NCBI RefSeq assembly: GCF_026183695.1
Contig: NZ_JAPFRD010000013.1
Coordinates: 124,001-188,000 of the forward strand
Origin: Alteromonas aquimaris
GTDB taxonomy: Bacteria; Pseudomonadota; Gammaproteobacteria; Enterobacterales; Alteromonadaceae
Direction of reading: 5' to 3'
DNA length: 64,000 nucleotides
Below, in pieces: positions 37,457-46,797 of this stretch. Position 1 is the first letter of the stretch. Every line of letters starts with the position of its first letter. A model generated the notes under the pieces. The model was not told the DNA's origin. It saw nothing but the letters and a program-made list of their open reading frames with translations, and did no database searches. The position numbers were made by a program, and so were the translations under genes.

Positions 37457-39781
37457 TTGGCAGCTAAATCACTTAATCAACAAATATTCAGACTCACCGG
37501 TGGGCTGGTACTTTTATCTACCATCGCCATTCTGGTCAATGTCTGGTTTTCTACTGTCGAGCATGCCGAACAGCAACTGGAAACCAATCTTCAAATTGCT
37601 GAGTCGGTTTTTAAGCAGATTTTTCGCAATCGTGAAGAGCAACTTTACAATTCTGTGGACATTCTTACTTCAGATTTTGGCTTCAAAGCTGCAGTGGCCA
37701 GTGACGATGAAGCCACGATAGAAAGCGCTTTACTCAATCATGGGCGGCGGGTCGAAGCAGATTTGATGGCACAATTATCACTCCAGGGTAGCGTCATCAG
37801 TACAACCAACTCCAGCCTGAATGTCGGTGAACCGTTTCCCTACCAAAATCTGATTGAACAAACCAACCAACGTGGTGGTGTCAGCACTATCATGATGCTC
37901 AACGATCAGTTATATCAGGCAATTTTGCTTGTGGTGGAAACGCCACGCCCACACGGTATTACGTTGATCGGTTTTAATGTTGATAACCGCCTGTTAGAAA
38001 GGTTAAAGGGTATCACGCAGTTGGATGTCACTATCAGCGTTGAACAGTCAAATGACATTTCTTACTCCGTCAGCACGCTGCAACCGGCTATCAAGGAGCA
38101 GGCATTAAAGCAGACCAACGCTGATTTATCCTGGCTCGATGTGCTGCTGTTTAGCGATGCATTGTATATTTCTAAACGTTTTCTCTACGTTGATAATGAC
38201 AATAACCAGATCTGGGTCACGCTGTCAGAAAATGTTACCCGTCTTTACGGAGAGTTTAATCGTTTACAACTTAAAATTTCAGTCATTGCCGGATTACTAC
38301 TGATATTAACTTTGATGTTTGGGGCTATGCTCGCCAAAAAACTTTCCACGCCGTTATATGGATTATCCCGCTATGCGCGTAAAATTTCCGCTGGCGATTA
38401 CGACCAGCTTATTGAGGTTGACTCGAAAACAAAAGAAATAGATGCGCTTTCCAACGCTTTCGTTGCAATGCAGGCAAATATCAAAGAGCGGCAATCGGAA
38501 ATCGTTTTCCAGGCCACGCATGACTTGCTCACCGGCATTTTCAATCGGTATAAAATCGCCAAAATTCTTGATGCCAAATTTAAGGAAAACACTGAATTTA
38601 TGGTGATAGGCGCTAATATCCACGGTTTCAGGGGTGTTAACGACATTTTTGGTTATCAAAGTGGTGACCGTTGTTTACAGGCAATTGCCGCCCGGTTTGA
38701 GCAATTGGATGGTAAATGTGCCCGATTGAGCGGTGGTGAATTTTTGTGGCTGCCTGACAAAGAATTAAATGGCGACATGCTTCGCGTCATCCAGCGTAAG
38801 ATCGAAATGCCGATCATCGTCGATGATGTAGTGATGAACATAAAAATAGCGCTGGGCGTACTGCATTGTCCGCAAGACTGCGATAATAGCGAAAGCGTGT
38901 TTAAGCGGATAAATATCTGTTTAGACGAGGCTCGGGTTACACCGGATCTTATCGTCACCTATGCAGAAGAATTCGAAAAGAACTATATCAGACGATTGGC
39001 CATAATCTCTGAACTCAAAAAGGCATTGGCAAGCAAGCACTCGGAACTTAGCATCAGCTATCAACCAAAGCTCAATTTACACACCAATCAAGTCGATCAC
39101 GCTGAGGCGCTTATTCGCTGGAACAGTGAACGACTCGGGTTTGTGCCGCCGGATGAATTTATCGCGATTGCTGAACAAGCCGGATTGATAAATCAGGTTA
39201 CAGAGTGGGTTATAAATGCGGTGGTCGATGATGTAGCCATAATGCGCGAGCAAAACATACCGCTTAGCGTGGCCATCAATTTATCAGCAAAAGACATTGT
39301 GGACCCTCACCTGCTTACCTATGTTACTGATAAATTAAAAGAATTCAATTTGGCTGCGGATTGCTTATCCTTTGAAATCACCGAAAGTGACATCGTTTCT
39401 GAACCCACTAAGGCAATAGTGGAATTGCAACGCTTCAGAGATGCCGGGTTTTCGTTAGCTATAGACGACTTTGGGACGGGTTATTCATCATTAACTTACT
39501 TGAAAAGTTTACCTGTGACCGAGCTTAAAATTGACAAGAGCTTTGTGCTTAAATTGAACGAGCAAAATAGCGATCAACAAATCGTACAGACTATTTTGCA
39601 ACTGGCTAAAAGCTTTAATCTGTCAGTAGTGGCAGAAGGCGTTGAAGATAACGCTTCATTAACCCTGCTGCGGGACTGGGGGTGCAAATGGGCACAAGGC
39701 TATTACATATGTAAGCCTGCACCATTGGTACAACTAATAAACTGGTATACCGATAATTTAGCAACAGACTGGATGAAGTAA
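37457..39781 (+). CDS. Membrane GGDEF/EAL protein with degenerate GGDEF
   Basis: 774 residues. Helix 1 at about 16-32, a periplasmic dCache-like sensor region to about 270, helix 2 at about 274-293, HAMP (about 295-345), GGDEF-like domain (about 350-500) and EAL domain (about 515-765). The diguanylate cyclase motif is SGGEF at 425-429, lacking the GGDEF acid pair, so cyclase activity is doubtful. The phosphodiesterase side is complete: EAL 550-552, EITES, DDFGTG 670-675, KIDKSF and EGVED. It probably degrades c-di-GMP in response to a periplasmic signal, plausibly from the cupredoxin next door. The start is TTG at 37457 with TAAGGG upstream. Confidence 0.92.
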   Translation: MAAKSLNQQIFRLTGGLVLLSTIAILVNVWFSTVEHAEQQLETNLQIAESVFKQIFRNREEQLYNSVDILTSDFGFKAAVASDDEATIESALLNHGRRVEADLMAQLSLQGSVISTTNSSLNVGEPFPYQNLIEQTNQRGGVSTIMMLNDQLYQAILLVVETPRPHGITLIGFNVDNRLLERLKGITQLDVTISVEQSNDISYSVSTLQPAIKEQALKQTNADLSWLDVLLFSDALYISKRFLYVDNDNNQIWVTLSENVTRLYGEFNRLQLKISVIAGLLLILTLMFGAMLAKKLSTPLYGLSRYARKISAGDYDQLIEVDSKTKEIDALSNAFVAMQANIKERQSEIVFQATHDLLTGIFNRYKIAKILDAKFKENTEFMVIGANIHGFRGVNDIFGYQSGDRCLQAIAARFEQLDGKCARLSGGEFLWLPDKELNGDMLRVIQRKIEMPIIVDDVVMNIKIALGVLHCPQDCDNSESVFKRINICLDEARVTPDLIVTYAEEFEKNYIRRLAIISELKKALASKHSELSISYQPKLNLHTNQVDHAEALIRWNSERLGFVPPDEFIAIAEQAGLINQVTEWVINAVVDDVAIMREQNIPLSVAINLSAKDIVDPHLLTYVTDKLKEFNLAADCLSFEITESDIVSEPTKAIVELQRFRDAGFSLAIDDFGTGYSSLTYLKSLPVTELKIDKSFVLKLNEQNSDQQIVQTILQLAKSFNLSVVAEGVEDNASLTLLRDWGCKWAQGYYICKPAPLVQLINWYTDNLATDWMK

Positions 39782-39787
39782 AAAATT

Positions 39788-40633
39788 ATGATCAGGTTTT
39801 TAAAGTGGGCAGCGGTAGCACTTATCAGCATAAGTAGCAGCAACACATTCGCCGCTGAAGGCAAGTTAATAGGTACTGCCGGTCTGATACAGGTAGAAGG
39901 CAGTGGCGGCGGCGGTATTGTACCCTGGGCCACGTTGGCAGGTTATGATAGTCGCGACCAAATCTCGGCCACCTCGTCAGCAACGCAGGTCGATGTAGAT
40001 GACTATCGTCTGACCATGTTAAGTGCCAGTGTTTCCGTATACGATCGGTTGGAGTTTAGTGTGGCACATCAGCGCTTTGATTTAAAAAGCCTGGGTGGCG
40101 ACATTAAACAAAAAATTTTTGGCATCAAGTATCGACTAAATGGTGACGTGGTGTTTTCTGAGTGGCCACAAATCAGTGTTGGCATGCAGCACAAACAACT
40201 CGAGGACAAAGCCATCGCTAATGCCTTAGGCGCAACGTCAGCCTCCAGCGGCAACGATTTTTATATCGCCGCGACAAAGGTGCATTTAGGCGCAATCGGT
40301 GGTTTTAATGCCATCTGGAATTTAACCGCACGCGCAACGAAAGCTAATGAAATGGGATTGCTGGGTTTTGGGGGTATTAATAATGACGATTATGAAATCA
40401 TGCTTGAAGCCAGTGCAGGGATCTTGTTATCACGCCACCTGGCGATTGGGATGGAGTATCGTCAGAAGCCGGATAACCTCGGGCTGCAAGAAGATGACTG
40501 GGTAGATTACTTCGTCACCTATATACCCAGCAAGCATTTCAGCCTTACCCTGGCGTGGGCTGAGTTAGGCACTATTGCCGGTGCACAGCGCCAATCCGGC
40601 CTTTATTTATCATTAAACGGACAACTCTGGTAA
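39788..40633 (+). CDS. DUF3034 family outer-membrane-type protein
   Basis: 281 residues, signal peptide ending near TFAA. The mature part has the DUF3034 signature GLIQVEGSGGGGIVPWATLAGY and continues as alternating amphipathic beta strands ending with an aromatic residue (LSLNGQLW), which suggests a small outer-membrane barrel. No function is known. It starts 6 bases after the GGDEF/EAL gene and ends 5 bases before the globin lipoprotein, within the same operon. Confidence 0.8.
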   Translation: MIRFLKWAAVALISISSSNTFAAEGKLIGTAGLIQVEGSGGGGIVPWATLAGYDSRDQISATSSATQVDVDDYRLTMLSASVSVYDRLEFSVAHQRFDLKSLGGDIKQKIFGIKYRLNGDVVFSEWPQISVGMQHKQLEDKAIANALGATSASSGNDFYIAATKVHLGAIGGFNAIWNLTARATKANEMGLLGFGGINNDDYEIMLEASAGILLSRHLAIGMEYRQKPDNLGLQEDDWVDYFVTYIPSKHFSLTLAWAELGTIAGAQRQSGLYLSLNGQLW

Positions 40634-40638
40634 CCAAC

Positions 40639-41049
40639 ATGAAATCATTCGTACTGTTACTGCTGCTCACCCTGAGTGCCTGCACCGCGACCCATTCATC
40701 GCTGTATCAGCAACTCGGTGGCGCGCATAAAATTGCTGAGATTGTTGAAAATTTTGTTTATGAAATCGAATACGACCCGCAAATTTTGCCTTATTTTGAA
40801 GGCAGCAATATTGACCGATTTAAACAAAAACTTACCGAACAGATTTGTTTTCTAAGTGGTGGCCCGTGTGAATACACCGGTGACTCAATGACCCAGGTTC
40901 ACACCGGCATGAATATTACCGAAGCGCATTTCAACCGAACCGTCGACTTGTTAATTAATGCAATGAATAAGGCGAACGTATCCCATCGATTACAGAATCA
41001 GCTACTGGCAAAGCTGGCACCCACCAGAAAAGAAATGCTTTATCTATAA
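40639..41049 (+). CDS. Group 1 truncated hemoglobin, lipoprotein form
   Basis: 136 residues with a lipoprotein signal and lipobox LSAC (C15). The rest matches truncated globins: YQQLGGAHKIAEIVENFV as helices A/B and Q-V-H-T-G-M-N-I with the proximal heme His near residue 93, followed by HFNRTVDLL. A globin exported and lipid-anchored in the envelope is unusual; it could bind O2 or NO. It closes the cupredoxin-GGDEF/EAL-DUF3034 operon, which suggests a gas- or redox-linked c-di-GMP pathway; that linkage is inference. Confidence 0.88.
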   Translation: MKSFVLLLLLTLSACTATHSSLYQQLGGAHKIAEIVENFVYEIEYDPQILPYFEGSNIDRFKQKLTEQICFLSGGPCEYTGDSMTQVHTGMNITEAHFNRTVDLLINAMNKANVSHRLQNQLLAKLAPTRKEMLYL

Positions 41050-41130
41050 TCATCACGTGTATGACTGGTGATTAACCCCGTGCAGGGGCACTGCGTGCGG
41101 CCCCTAATCGTGAATAAACGGGCGTGAAAT

Positions 41131-41943
41131 TTACTGCTGGTTGGCGTAATTATCTTCCAGCACGTTTTGATTCATTGATTCACAAGGACGCTGGCAACAG
41201 GGACGGCCAACCACTTTGGCGGGTACACCCACCACGGTGACGTGTTCAGGTACGTCAGACAACACCACACTGCCCGCCCCTACTTTTGAACCTTCACCTA
41301 TTTCGATATTGCCTAGAATTTTCGCGCCTGCACCTATCAATACATTTTGGCGTATTTTCGGATGACGATCCCCCGATTCATTACCGGTGCCGCCTAGGGT
41401 CACGTTTTGCAGAATGGAGACATTGTCTTCGATGACGGCGGTTTCACCCACCACGATCCCGGTAGCATGGTCAAACATGACGCCGTGTCCAAGCCTTGCA
41501 GCAGGATGAATATCCACCCCAAAGGTTTGTGAATTCCGACTTTGTAAAAATAAGGCAAGTTGATTTCTACCTTGTTGCCATAAATAGTGCGCTAGCCGAT
41601 GCACCTGCACCGCCTGAAAACCTTTAAAATACAGCAGTGGCGTGAGATAGTCAGAGGTCGCTGCGTCGCGTTGAAATACCGCAGTGATATCCGCAATCGC
41701 GGCTTCAGCAATTGCGGGTTGTAACAAATAGGCTTCGTCAAATACTTCGCGAATTGCGAGTGCAGGCATTACGTCATCGGCCATTTTATTTGACAGAATA
41801 AAGCTTAATGACGATTCAAAATTATGATGAGTAAGAATACACGCATGAATATAGCTGGCTAACAAAGGCTCGTTCTCGGCTACACCTGTGGCGGTGTTCT
41901 TCAGCTCGCGCCAAAAGTCGATGGTATTGTTGGGTGCCTGCAT
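41131..41943 (-). CDS. cysE: Serine O-acetyltransferase
   Basis: 270 residues from the ATG at 41943. N-terminal helical SATase domain (FWRELKNTATGVAENEPLLASYIHACIL), then left-handed beta-helix with GVDIHPAARLGHGVMFDHATGIVVGETAVI, whose D and H residues are catalytic, and a C-terminal GVPAKVVG. It acetylates serine for cysteine synthesis and usually assembles with CysK via a C-terminal Ile; here the tail ends NYANQQ, so a CysK complex may differ. It is convergent with the globin gene; the 80 bases between hold an AGGGGC/GCCCCT dyad at 41084-41105 without a T run. It differs from the truncated acetyltransferase at 9.7 kb. Confidence 0.95.
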   Translation of the reverse strand: MQAPNNTIDFWRELKNTATGVAENEPLLASYIHACILTHHNFESSLSFILSNKMADDVMPALAIREVFDEAYLLQPAIAEAAIADITAVFQRDAATSDYLTPLLYFKGFQAVQVHRLAHYLWQQGRNQLALFLQSRNSQTFGVDIHPAARLGHGVMFDHATGIVVGETAVIEDNVSILQNVTLGGTGNESGDRHPKIRQNVLIGAGAKILGNIEIGEGSKVGAGSVVLSDVPEHVTVVGVPAKVVGRPCCQRPCESMNQNVLEDNYANQQ

Positions 41944-42124
41944 CGTCAAACTCTCATAAAAATACTTTGGGGGGCGTTATATATTCGGCATCATACCTAA
42001 GCGGTGCTCATTGCCCAAAGCTGTGTTAATGGTATTTTGGATTAAATAAGAACAGAATAATCTAGCGATCAGCAAGCATAGCGGCATAAATTTAGCGGCC
42101 TTTGCCACCGCCCGTCAATTCTCA

Positions 42125-42140
42125 CTGTATAAATTACCAG
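42125..42140 (+). promoter_or_regulatory. Candidate LexA (SOS) box upstream of uvrD
   Basis: CTGTATAAATTACCAG lies 45 bases before the uvrD ATG and fits CTG-N10-CAG with an AT-rich centre; the E. coli uvrD box is closely similar. A TTGCCA at 42102-42107 placed 17 bases upstream could be the -35 of the repressed promoter. Confidence 0.8.
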
Positions 42141-42185
42141 CCTGCTGGCATAATGCATCTCAAATACGTTAAGAGGGGTATATTT

Positions 42186-44354
42186 ATGGATGTGTCACGG
42201 CTACTAGATGATTTAAATGATAAACAACGCGAAGCGGTAGCCGCTCCTCTCTCTAACATGTTGGTGCTGGCGGGTGCCGGTAGCGGAAAAACCCGTGTGT
42301 TAGTGCATCGTATGGCCTGGCTTATGGAAGTAGAAAATATTGCCCCCTACTCTATTCTGGCGGTTACCTTCACCAATAAAGCCGCCCGTGAGATGCGCGG
42401 TCGGGTAGAAAGAGTAATGCAACGCAGCATGCATACCATGTGGATAGGTACTTTTCATGGCCTGGCGCACCGCTTACTTCGCAGTCATTATGCAGAGGCC
42501 AAATTACCTGAGAATTTTCAAATTATTGACTCGGACGATCAGTATCGTCTTATTCGACGTGTATTAAAAGCCATGAATTTGGACGAAAAACACTGGGCGC
42601 CCCGGCAGATCCAATGGTATATCAATGGCAACAAGGATGAAGGATTACGCCCCCATCACATAGAAACTCATCATGATCATACGCAGAAAAAAATGCAGGA
42701 AATTTATGCAGCCTATCAGGATGCGTGTGATCGTTCCGGGCTGGTCGACTTTGCGGAGTTGCTGTTGCGCGCACATGAGCTGTGGGCCAACAACCCTTCC
42801 GTTTTAGCTCATTACCAGCAGCGTTTTCAGGCTATCCTGGTTGATGAGTTTCAGGATACCAATAATATTCAATACGCTTGGTTGCGAATGCTTTGCGGCG
42901 ATAACAACACCATCATGATCGTGGGAGATGATGACCAGTCCATTTACGGATGGCGCGGTGCTAATATTGATAATATTCAACATTTTCTAAAGGACTTTCG
43001 CTCTCCCTCCACTATCCGCCTGGAGCAAAATTATCGCTCTACCGCTACCATCCTAAAAGCTGCCAATGCCGTCATTGCAAACAATCAGGGGCGCTTAGGC
43101 AAAGAGTTGTGGACACAAGGTAGCGAAGGTGAGCCGGTATCTGTATATGCGGGTTTCAATGAGTTAGATGAGGCCCGTTTCATTGTCTCACAAATTAAAA
43201 ACTGGCTGGATAAAGGGAATCCATTACAAGACTGTGCCATTTTATATCGCAATAACGCTCAGTCCCGTGTGTTGGAAGAGGCGTTATTGCATGAAAATTT
43301 AGCTTATCGTATTTACGGCGGGCTGCGCTTTTTCGAACGTCAAGAAATCAAAGATGCATTGGGCTATTTGCGCATGGTTAGTCATCCCCATGATGACGCA
43401 GCGTTTGAACGTGTAGTCAACACGCCCAGCCGCGGTATGGGAGAGAAGACCTTAGGACAAATCAGAGAGTCTGCGCGTACGCAAAACTGCTCGATGTGGC
43501 AGGCTAGTCATTTGCTCATCAATGAAGGTGCCCTGAAAGGTCGTGCGGCCAAGGCATTACAGGCGTTTATAGGCTTAATAACAGATCTGGAACAGGAGCT
43601 TAGCCAACTTCCCTTAGAAGAACAGGCTGATAAAGCCATTCACCGATCCGGTTTGTACGCCATGTATCAGGCGGAAAAGGGAGAAAAAGCGCAGGCACGT
43701 CTGGAAAACTTAGAAGAACTGGTTACCGCCTGTAAACAGTTTATCGTACCGGAAGAAGCCGAAGAAATGACGCCATTAGCCGCCTTTTTGGCGCACGCTT
43801 CGCTTGAAGCGGGTGAAGCGCAGGCCGACAGCGATCAGGACGCGGTACAAATGATGACTATTCACACTGCAAAAGGGTTGGAGTTCCCCTTAGTCTTTTT
43901 AGCGGGTGTCGAAGAAGGCATGTTCCCCAGTCAAATGACGAACGATGAACCAGGGCGGATGGAAGAAGAACGCCGTCTGGCCTATGTGGGCATGACTCGC
44001 GCCATGCAAAAACTGTTTATGACCTATGCTGAAAGCCGTCGCCTGTATGGACAGGATAAGTTCCATACGGCTTCACGTTTTATCCGTGAAATCCCATCTG
44101 AATACGTCGAAGAAGTGCGCCTGCGCTCAACCATATCGCGCCCTGTGCATAATCGCTTTAGTCGCGCCACTTCTCATGAGGCATTTGAAAATAGCGGTTT
44201 CTCGTTAGGCCAGCGGGTACGACACCGCAAATTTGGTGAGGGCGTGGTACTCAATTATGAAGGCTCGGGGGAACATGCCCGGGTACAGGTGAATTTTGCA
44301 GAATTCGGCAGTAAATGGCTGGTGCTTGCATATGCTAAGCTTGAAGAGGCATAA
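42186..44354 (+). CDS. uvrD: DNA helicase II
   Basis: 722 residues from the ATG at 42186 behind AGAGGGG (the frame is open 28 codons further up). SF1A helicase motifs in order: Walker A LAGAGSGKTRVL near residue 30, VTFTNKAAREM, GTFHGLAHR, VDEFQDTNN (DExx), VGDDDQSIYGWRGA, LEQNYRS, the GLEFPLVFLAGVEEGMFP motif V and YVGMTRA motif VI, and a tudor-like C-terminal end RVRHRKFGEGVVLNYEGSG. UvrD unwinds DNA 3'-5' in excision and mismatch repair and removes RecA filaments and stalled RNA polymerase. The LexA-type box above it suggests SOS control. Confidence 0.98.
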   Translation: MDVSRLLDDLNDKQREAVAAPLSNMLVLAGAGSGKTRVLVHRMAWLMEVENIAPYSILAVTFTNKAAREMRGRVERVMQRSMHTMWIGTFHGLAHRLLRSHYAEAKLPENFQIIDSDDQYRLIRRVLKAMNLDEKHWAPRQIQWYINGNKDEGLRPHHIETHHDHTQKKMQEIYAAYQDACDRSGLVDFAELLLRAHELWANNPSVLAHYQQRFQAILVDEFQDTNNIQYAWLRMLCGDNNTIMIVGDDDQSIYGWRGANIDNIQHFLKDFRSPSTIRLEQNYRSTATILKAANAVIANNQGRLGKELWTQGSEGEPVSVYAGFNELDEARFIVSQIKNWLDKGNPLQDCAILYRNNAQSRVLEEALLHENLAYRIYGGLRFFERQEIKDALGYLRMVSHPHDDAAFERVVNTPSRGMGEKTLGQIRESARTQNCSMWQASHLLINEGALKGRAAKALQAFIGLITDLEQELSQLPLEEQADKAIHRSGLYAMYQAEKGEKAQARLENLEELVTACKQFIVPEEAEEMTPLAAFLAHASLEAGEAQADSDQDAVQMMTIHTAKGLEFPLVFLAGVEEGMFPSQMTNDEPGRMEEERRLAYVGMTRAMQKLFMTYAESRRLYGQDKFHTASRFIREIPSEYVEEVRLRSTISRPVHNRFSRATSHEAFENSGFSLGQRVRHRKFGEGVVLNYEGSGEHARVQVNFAEFGSKWLVLAYAKLEEA

Positions 44355-44459
44355 TTGAATAAAATTTGGTCAACAGGGACAGTCGACCACCGGCACACTT
44401 TAGCAAATGTCAATCGTATCTGGAAAGGCAATTGACCATTCACGCAGGATACAGGATTC

Positions 44460-45704
44460 ATGCAAAAAAAAGTGCTGGTAGTGGAGCAAAGCACACACAG
44501 CTTAGCATTAATGTCTAAATTGGTGCGCAACGCGGGTTTAAATCCGGTCGGTGCCAATTCGCTTACCGAAGCTGAATTTAAATTCAGGCAATCTACTCCA
44601 GAGGAGTATTTGTGCGCCATCGTTGATTACCGTTTACCGGATGCACGCCACGGTGAAGCGCTGGATTTTACCATTAACGCCTTCCTCCCCACCATTGCGG
44701 TTACCGACAGCAATGATGCCAGCACGCGTAATGCTGTACTGGCCCGCCAAGTAGTAGATTACATACCCAAAGAGAATGGCCAGATCTATGATTATTTAAG
44801 CCGGCTACTGGTGCGCCTGGAAAAAAACAAAAAGGTCGGCGTGCTTGTGATAGATGCGTTCCGCCACAGCCGCCAGACGATGGTTGCCTTGCTTAAACGA
44901 CATCACTTTATTATCTATGAAGCGCTGGGGGCAAAAGAAGCGATAGACATACTGGATTTACATGCCCATATACAACTGGTCATTCTCGCTGACAGTATTG
45001 AAGATCAGCCTTCCACCGCCTTTATCGCTAATTTACGTAAAGAGTATAGTAAAGAAGAATTAGCGATTATTGGGGTATCTGAACATGAAAGTGGATTGCT
45101 GTCGGCACACTACATTAAAAGTGGTGCGAATGATGTACTGCGAAAACCCTATTGCTACGAAGAATTTATGTGTCGCATCACCCAGAATCTGGAGCTGATA
45201 GATAACGTTAAAACCATCCGCGAAGCGGCCAATAAGGATTTTCTTACCGGTTTACCCAATCGGCGACATTTTTTCTATTCAGTTAATCACAGTTTTAAAA
45301 ATTTGCCCGCCAAACAAGCGCTGGCCTTATTGGATTTAGATTATTTTAAAGCAATCAATGATACCTACGGACATGATGCTGGCGACCACGTCTTAAAGCA
45401 TGTTGCTCAGCTGATTGCCCAAGCTTTTGATGATGTCTATGTAGCGCGCTTTGGCGGAGAAGAATTTTGTGTCTATCTCCCCCAGTTTTCGCCAGAAAAA
45501 GCGTTTATACGACTGGAAAAATTCCGCAAGCTGGTAGAAGGCTCTGTCATCGTTTTCGACAATATAGAAATCAACGTGACCACCAGCATCGGGTTAAGTA
45601 CCCGACCGTCACACAATATCGAAGCGTTGCTTTCTGACGCCGATAAATTGCTTTACGAAGCCAAGGCAAATGGTCGCAATCAGATTGGTGTTAGGGATAA
45701 TTAA
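44460..45704 (+). CDS. Double-receiver diguanylate cyclase (PleD-like)
   Basis: 414 residues without membrane segments: receiver 1 (residues 4-120, phospho-acceptor D56 in AIVDYRLPD), receiver 2 (about 126-240, acid DxF near 132, D178 in ILADSIED, conserved K229 in LRKPY) and a GGDEF domain from about 255 with GGEEF at 332-336. A classic RxxD inhibitory site is not found in the expected position before GGEEF. Phosphorylation of one or both receivers should control dimerisation and c-di-GMP synthesis. No cognate kinase is adjacent. The ATG follows a GGAT-rich, weak site 105 bases after uvrD. A weak AACTGA/TCAGTT hairpin follows the stop. Confidence 0.93.
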   Translation: MQKKVLVVEQSTHSLALMSKLVRNAGLNPVGANSLTEAEFKFRQSTPEEYLCAIVDYRLPDARHGEALDFTINAFLPTIAVTDSNDASTRNAVLARQVVDYIPKENGQIYDYLSRLLVRLEKNKKVGVLVIDAFRHSRQTMVALLKRHHFIIYEALGAKEAIDILDLHAHIQLVILADSIEDQPSTAFIANLRKEYSKEELAIIGVSEHESGLLSAHYIKSGANDVLRKPYCYEEFMCRITQNLELIDNVKTIREAANKDFLTGLPNRRHFFYSVNHSFKNLPAKQALALLDLDYFKAINDTYGHDAGDHVLKHVAQLIAQAFDDVYVARFGGEEFCVYLPQFSPEKAFIRLEKFRKLVEGSVIVFDNIEINVTTSIGLSTRPSHNIEALLSDADKLLYEAKANGRNQIGVRDN

Positions 45705-46093
45705 CTGACTCAATTCAGTTTATTAAATCACCTATTAAACAACTTGAAGCATAGTAATCATCAGCTGATTTGTAATCGATGAATGCTCAACCTTGGTATT
45801 AGTTTGCTGCTTAATATTAAAAATTTATATGAAAAATAGTACCCTTCAGGCAATGAAACTATCCTGATGGGGAGCTCTCTCATTAATCAGTACGAATACG
45901 AACAAACCGACGCTTCTGCACTAGGGTGATTAGTCAGGATTGCAGACGAAGTATATACCAAGCGACTATGACGTATTCACTCAACTTCATAGCATATGCA
46001 ACGCCTGATTATAAATTTAAATTTCGCTACTTTTCATATTTTCTTAGAAATTTTTTTTAATTCCCTTTCTAGTAATGCCGTTGTTTAAAAAGC
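45705..46093. other. AT-rich intergenic region, about 390 bases
   Basis: No gene supported. The first 20 bases contain a weak AACTGA/TCAGTT dyad (45703-45720) that might end the diguanylate cyclase transcript. The right half is markedly AT-rich, like the Rhs remnant that follows. Confidence 0.5.
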
Positions 46094-46558
46094 TTACTTT
46101 TTCTTAAAACAAGTAATTTTTTCACCTGAAACAGAATCTTGCGAAATCCAAATTTCATTGGATAATTTCAGCGTCGCATATTTAGAATCTGAATTCTGCT
46201 TCAACATATCTTTTAGTTCGTCAATAGAACCTGAAGTTAATATATTGAGTTCATCGGATTTAATCTGAATATCCACATTTTTTACGTTTTTGTATTCAAG
46301 TAAATCATTTTGAAAACTGTAGTCACCATCTACAAATGCCAATAACTCAGATTTTTTACTATTCGTATCGACAAAAGAAATGCTCGTGGAAAAACTATAC
46401 TTCCCGTTTGAGTCAAAATTGATGTGATGGTCTATTACATTTTGAAACTCTCCAACGTCATATGTGGTTTTGCAGTGCCATGCATTTTCTATTGATGGTT
46501 CGGTAAAAGCTCTTTCACTGACAGTCATCAAAAGTACGAAAATAGATAATTGAAACAT
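46094..46558 (-). CDS. Small exported protein of unknown function downstream of Rhs remnant
   Basis: 154 residues from the ATG at 46558, which overlaps the previous gene's stop (TAATG) and has a GAGAAAGA site. A signal peptide (MFQLSIFVLLMTVSERAFT) is followed by a mature part with two cysteines (AWHCKTTYDV near 30, EKITCFKKK at the end) that could form a disulfide, and many N, D, S and K residues. I do not recognise a family. It is transcribed after the Rhs remnant and a small membrane protein, the place where immunity proteins of Rhs toxins lie. A longer frame to 46666 has no support. Confidence 0.65.
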   Translation of the reverse strand: MFQLSIFVLLMTVSERAFTEPSIENAWHCKTTYDVGEFQNVIDHHINFDSNGKYSFSTSISFVDTNSKKSELLAFVDGDYSFQNDLLEYKNVKNVDIQIKSDELNILTSGSIDELKDMLKQNSDSKYATLKLSNEIWISQDSVSGEKITCFKKK

Positions 46559-46788
46559 TATGTCTTTCTCATTAAGTTTACATACACTTTGTAGAAGCCT
46601 GCGGTCACAAACATTACATATATCGCCAGGATAATAAAATACATATTTGGTGATGAGCTTAAACAATATTCTTGACTGCCCTTTGGACTAACACAACCAG
46701 ACATAACACCGCTAATAACTAAACAGATGAAAAATATACTACAAATAGTTAAAATTATATTTTCAAAATTTTTATTAATCTTGTCCAT
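46558..46788 (-). CDS. Small two-helix membrane protein downstream of Rhs remnant
   Basis: 76 residues with membrane helices at about 9-30 and 49-69 and a short loop holding three cysteines with P, K and G. The ATG at 46788 follows AAGGCAG and lies 9 bases after the Rhs fragment's stop; its own stop overlaps the next gene. No family recognised. By position it could be an immunity protein for a membrane-targeting Rhs toxin, which is inference. Confidence 0.6.
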   Translation of the reverse strand: MDKINKNFENIILTICSIFFICLVISGVMSGCVSPKGSQEYCLSSSPNMYFIILAIYVMFVTAGFYKVYVNLMRKT

Positions 46789-46797
46789 AATTCTGCC

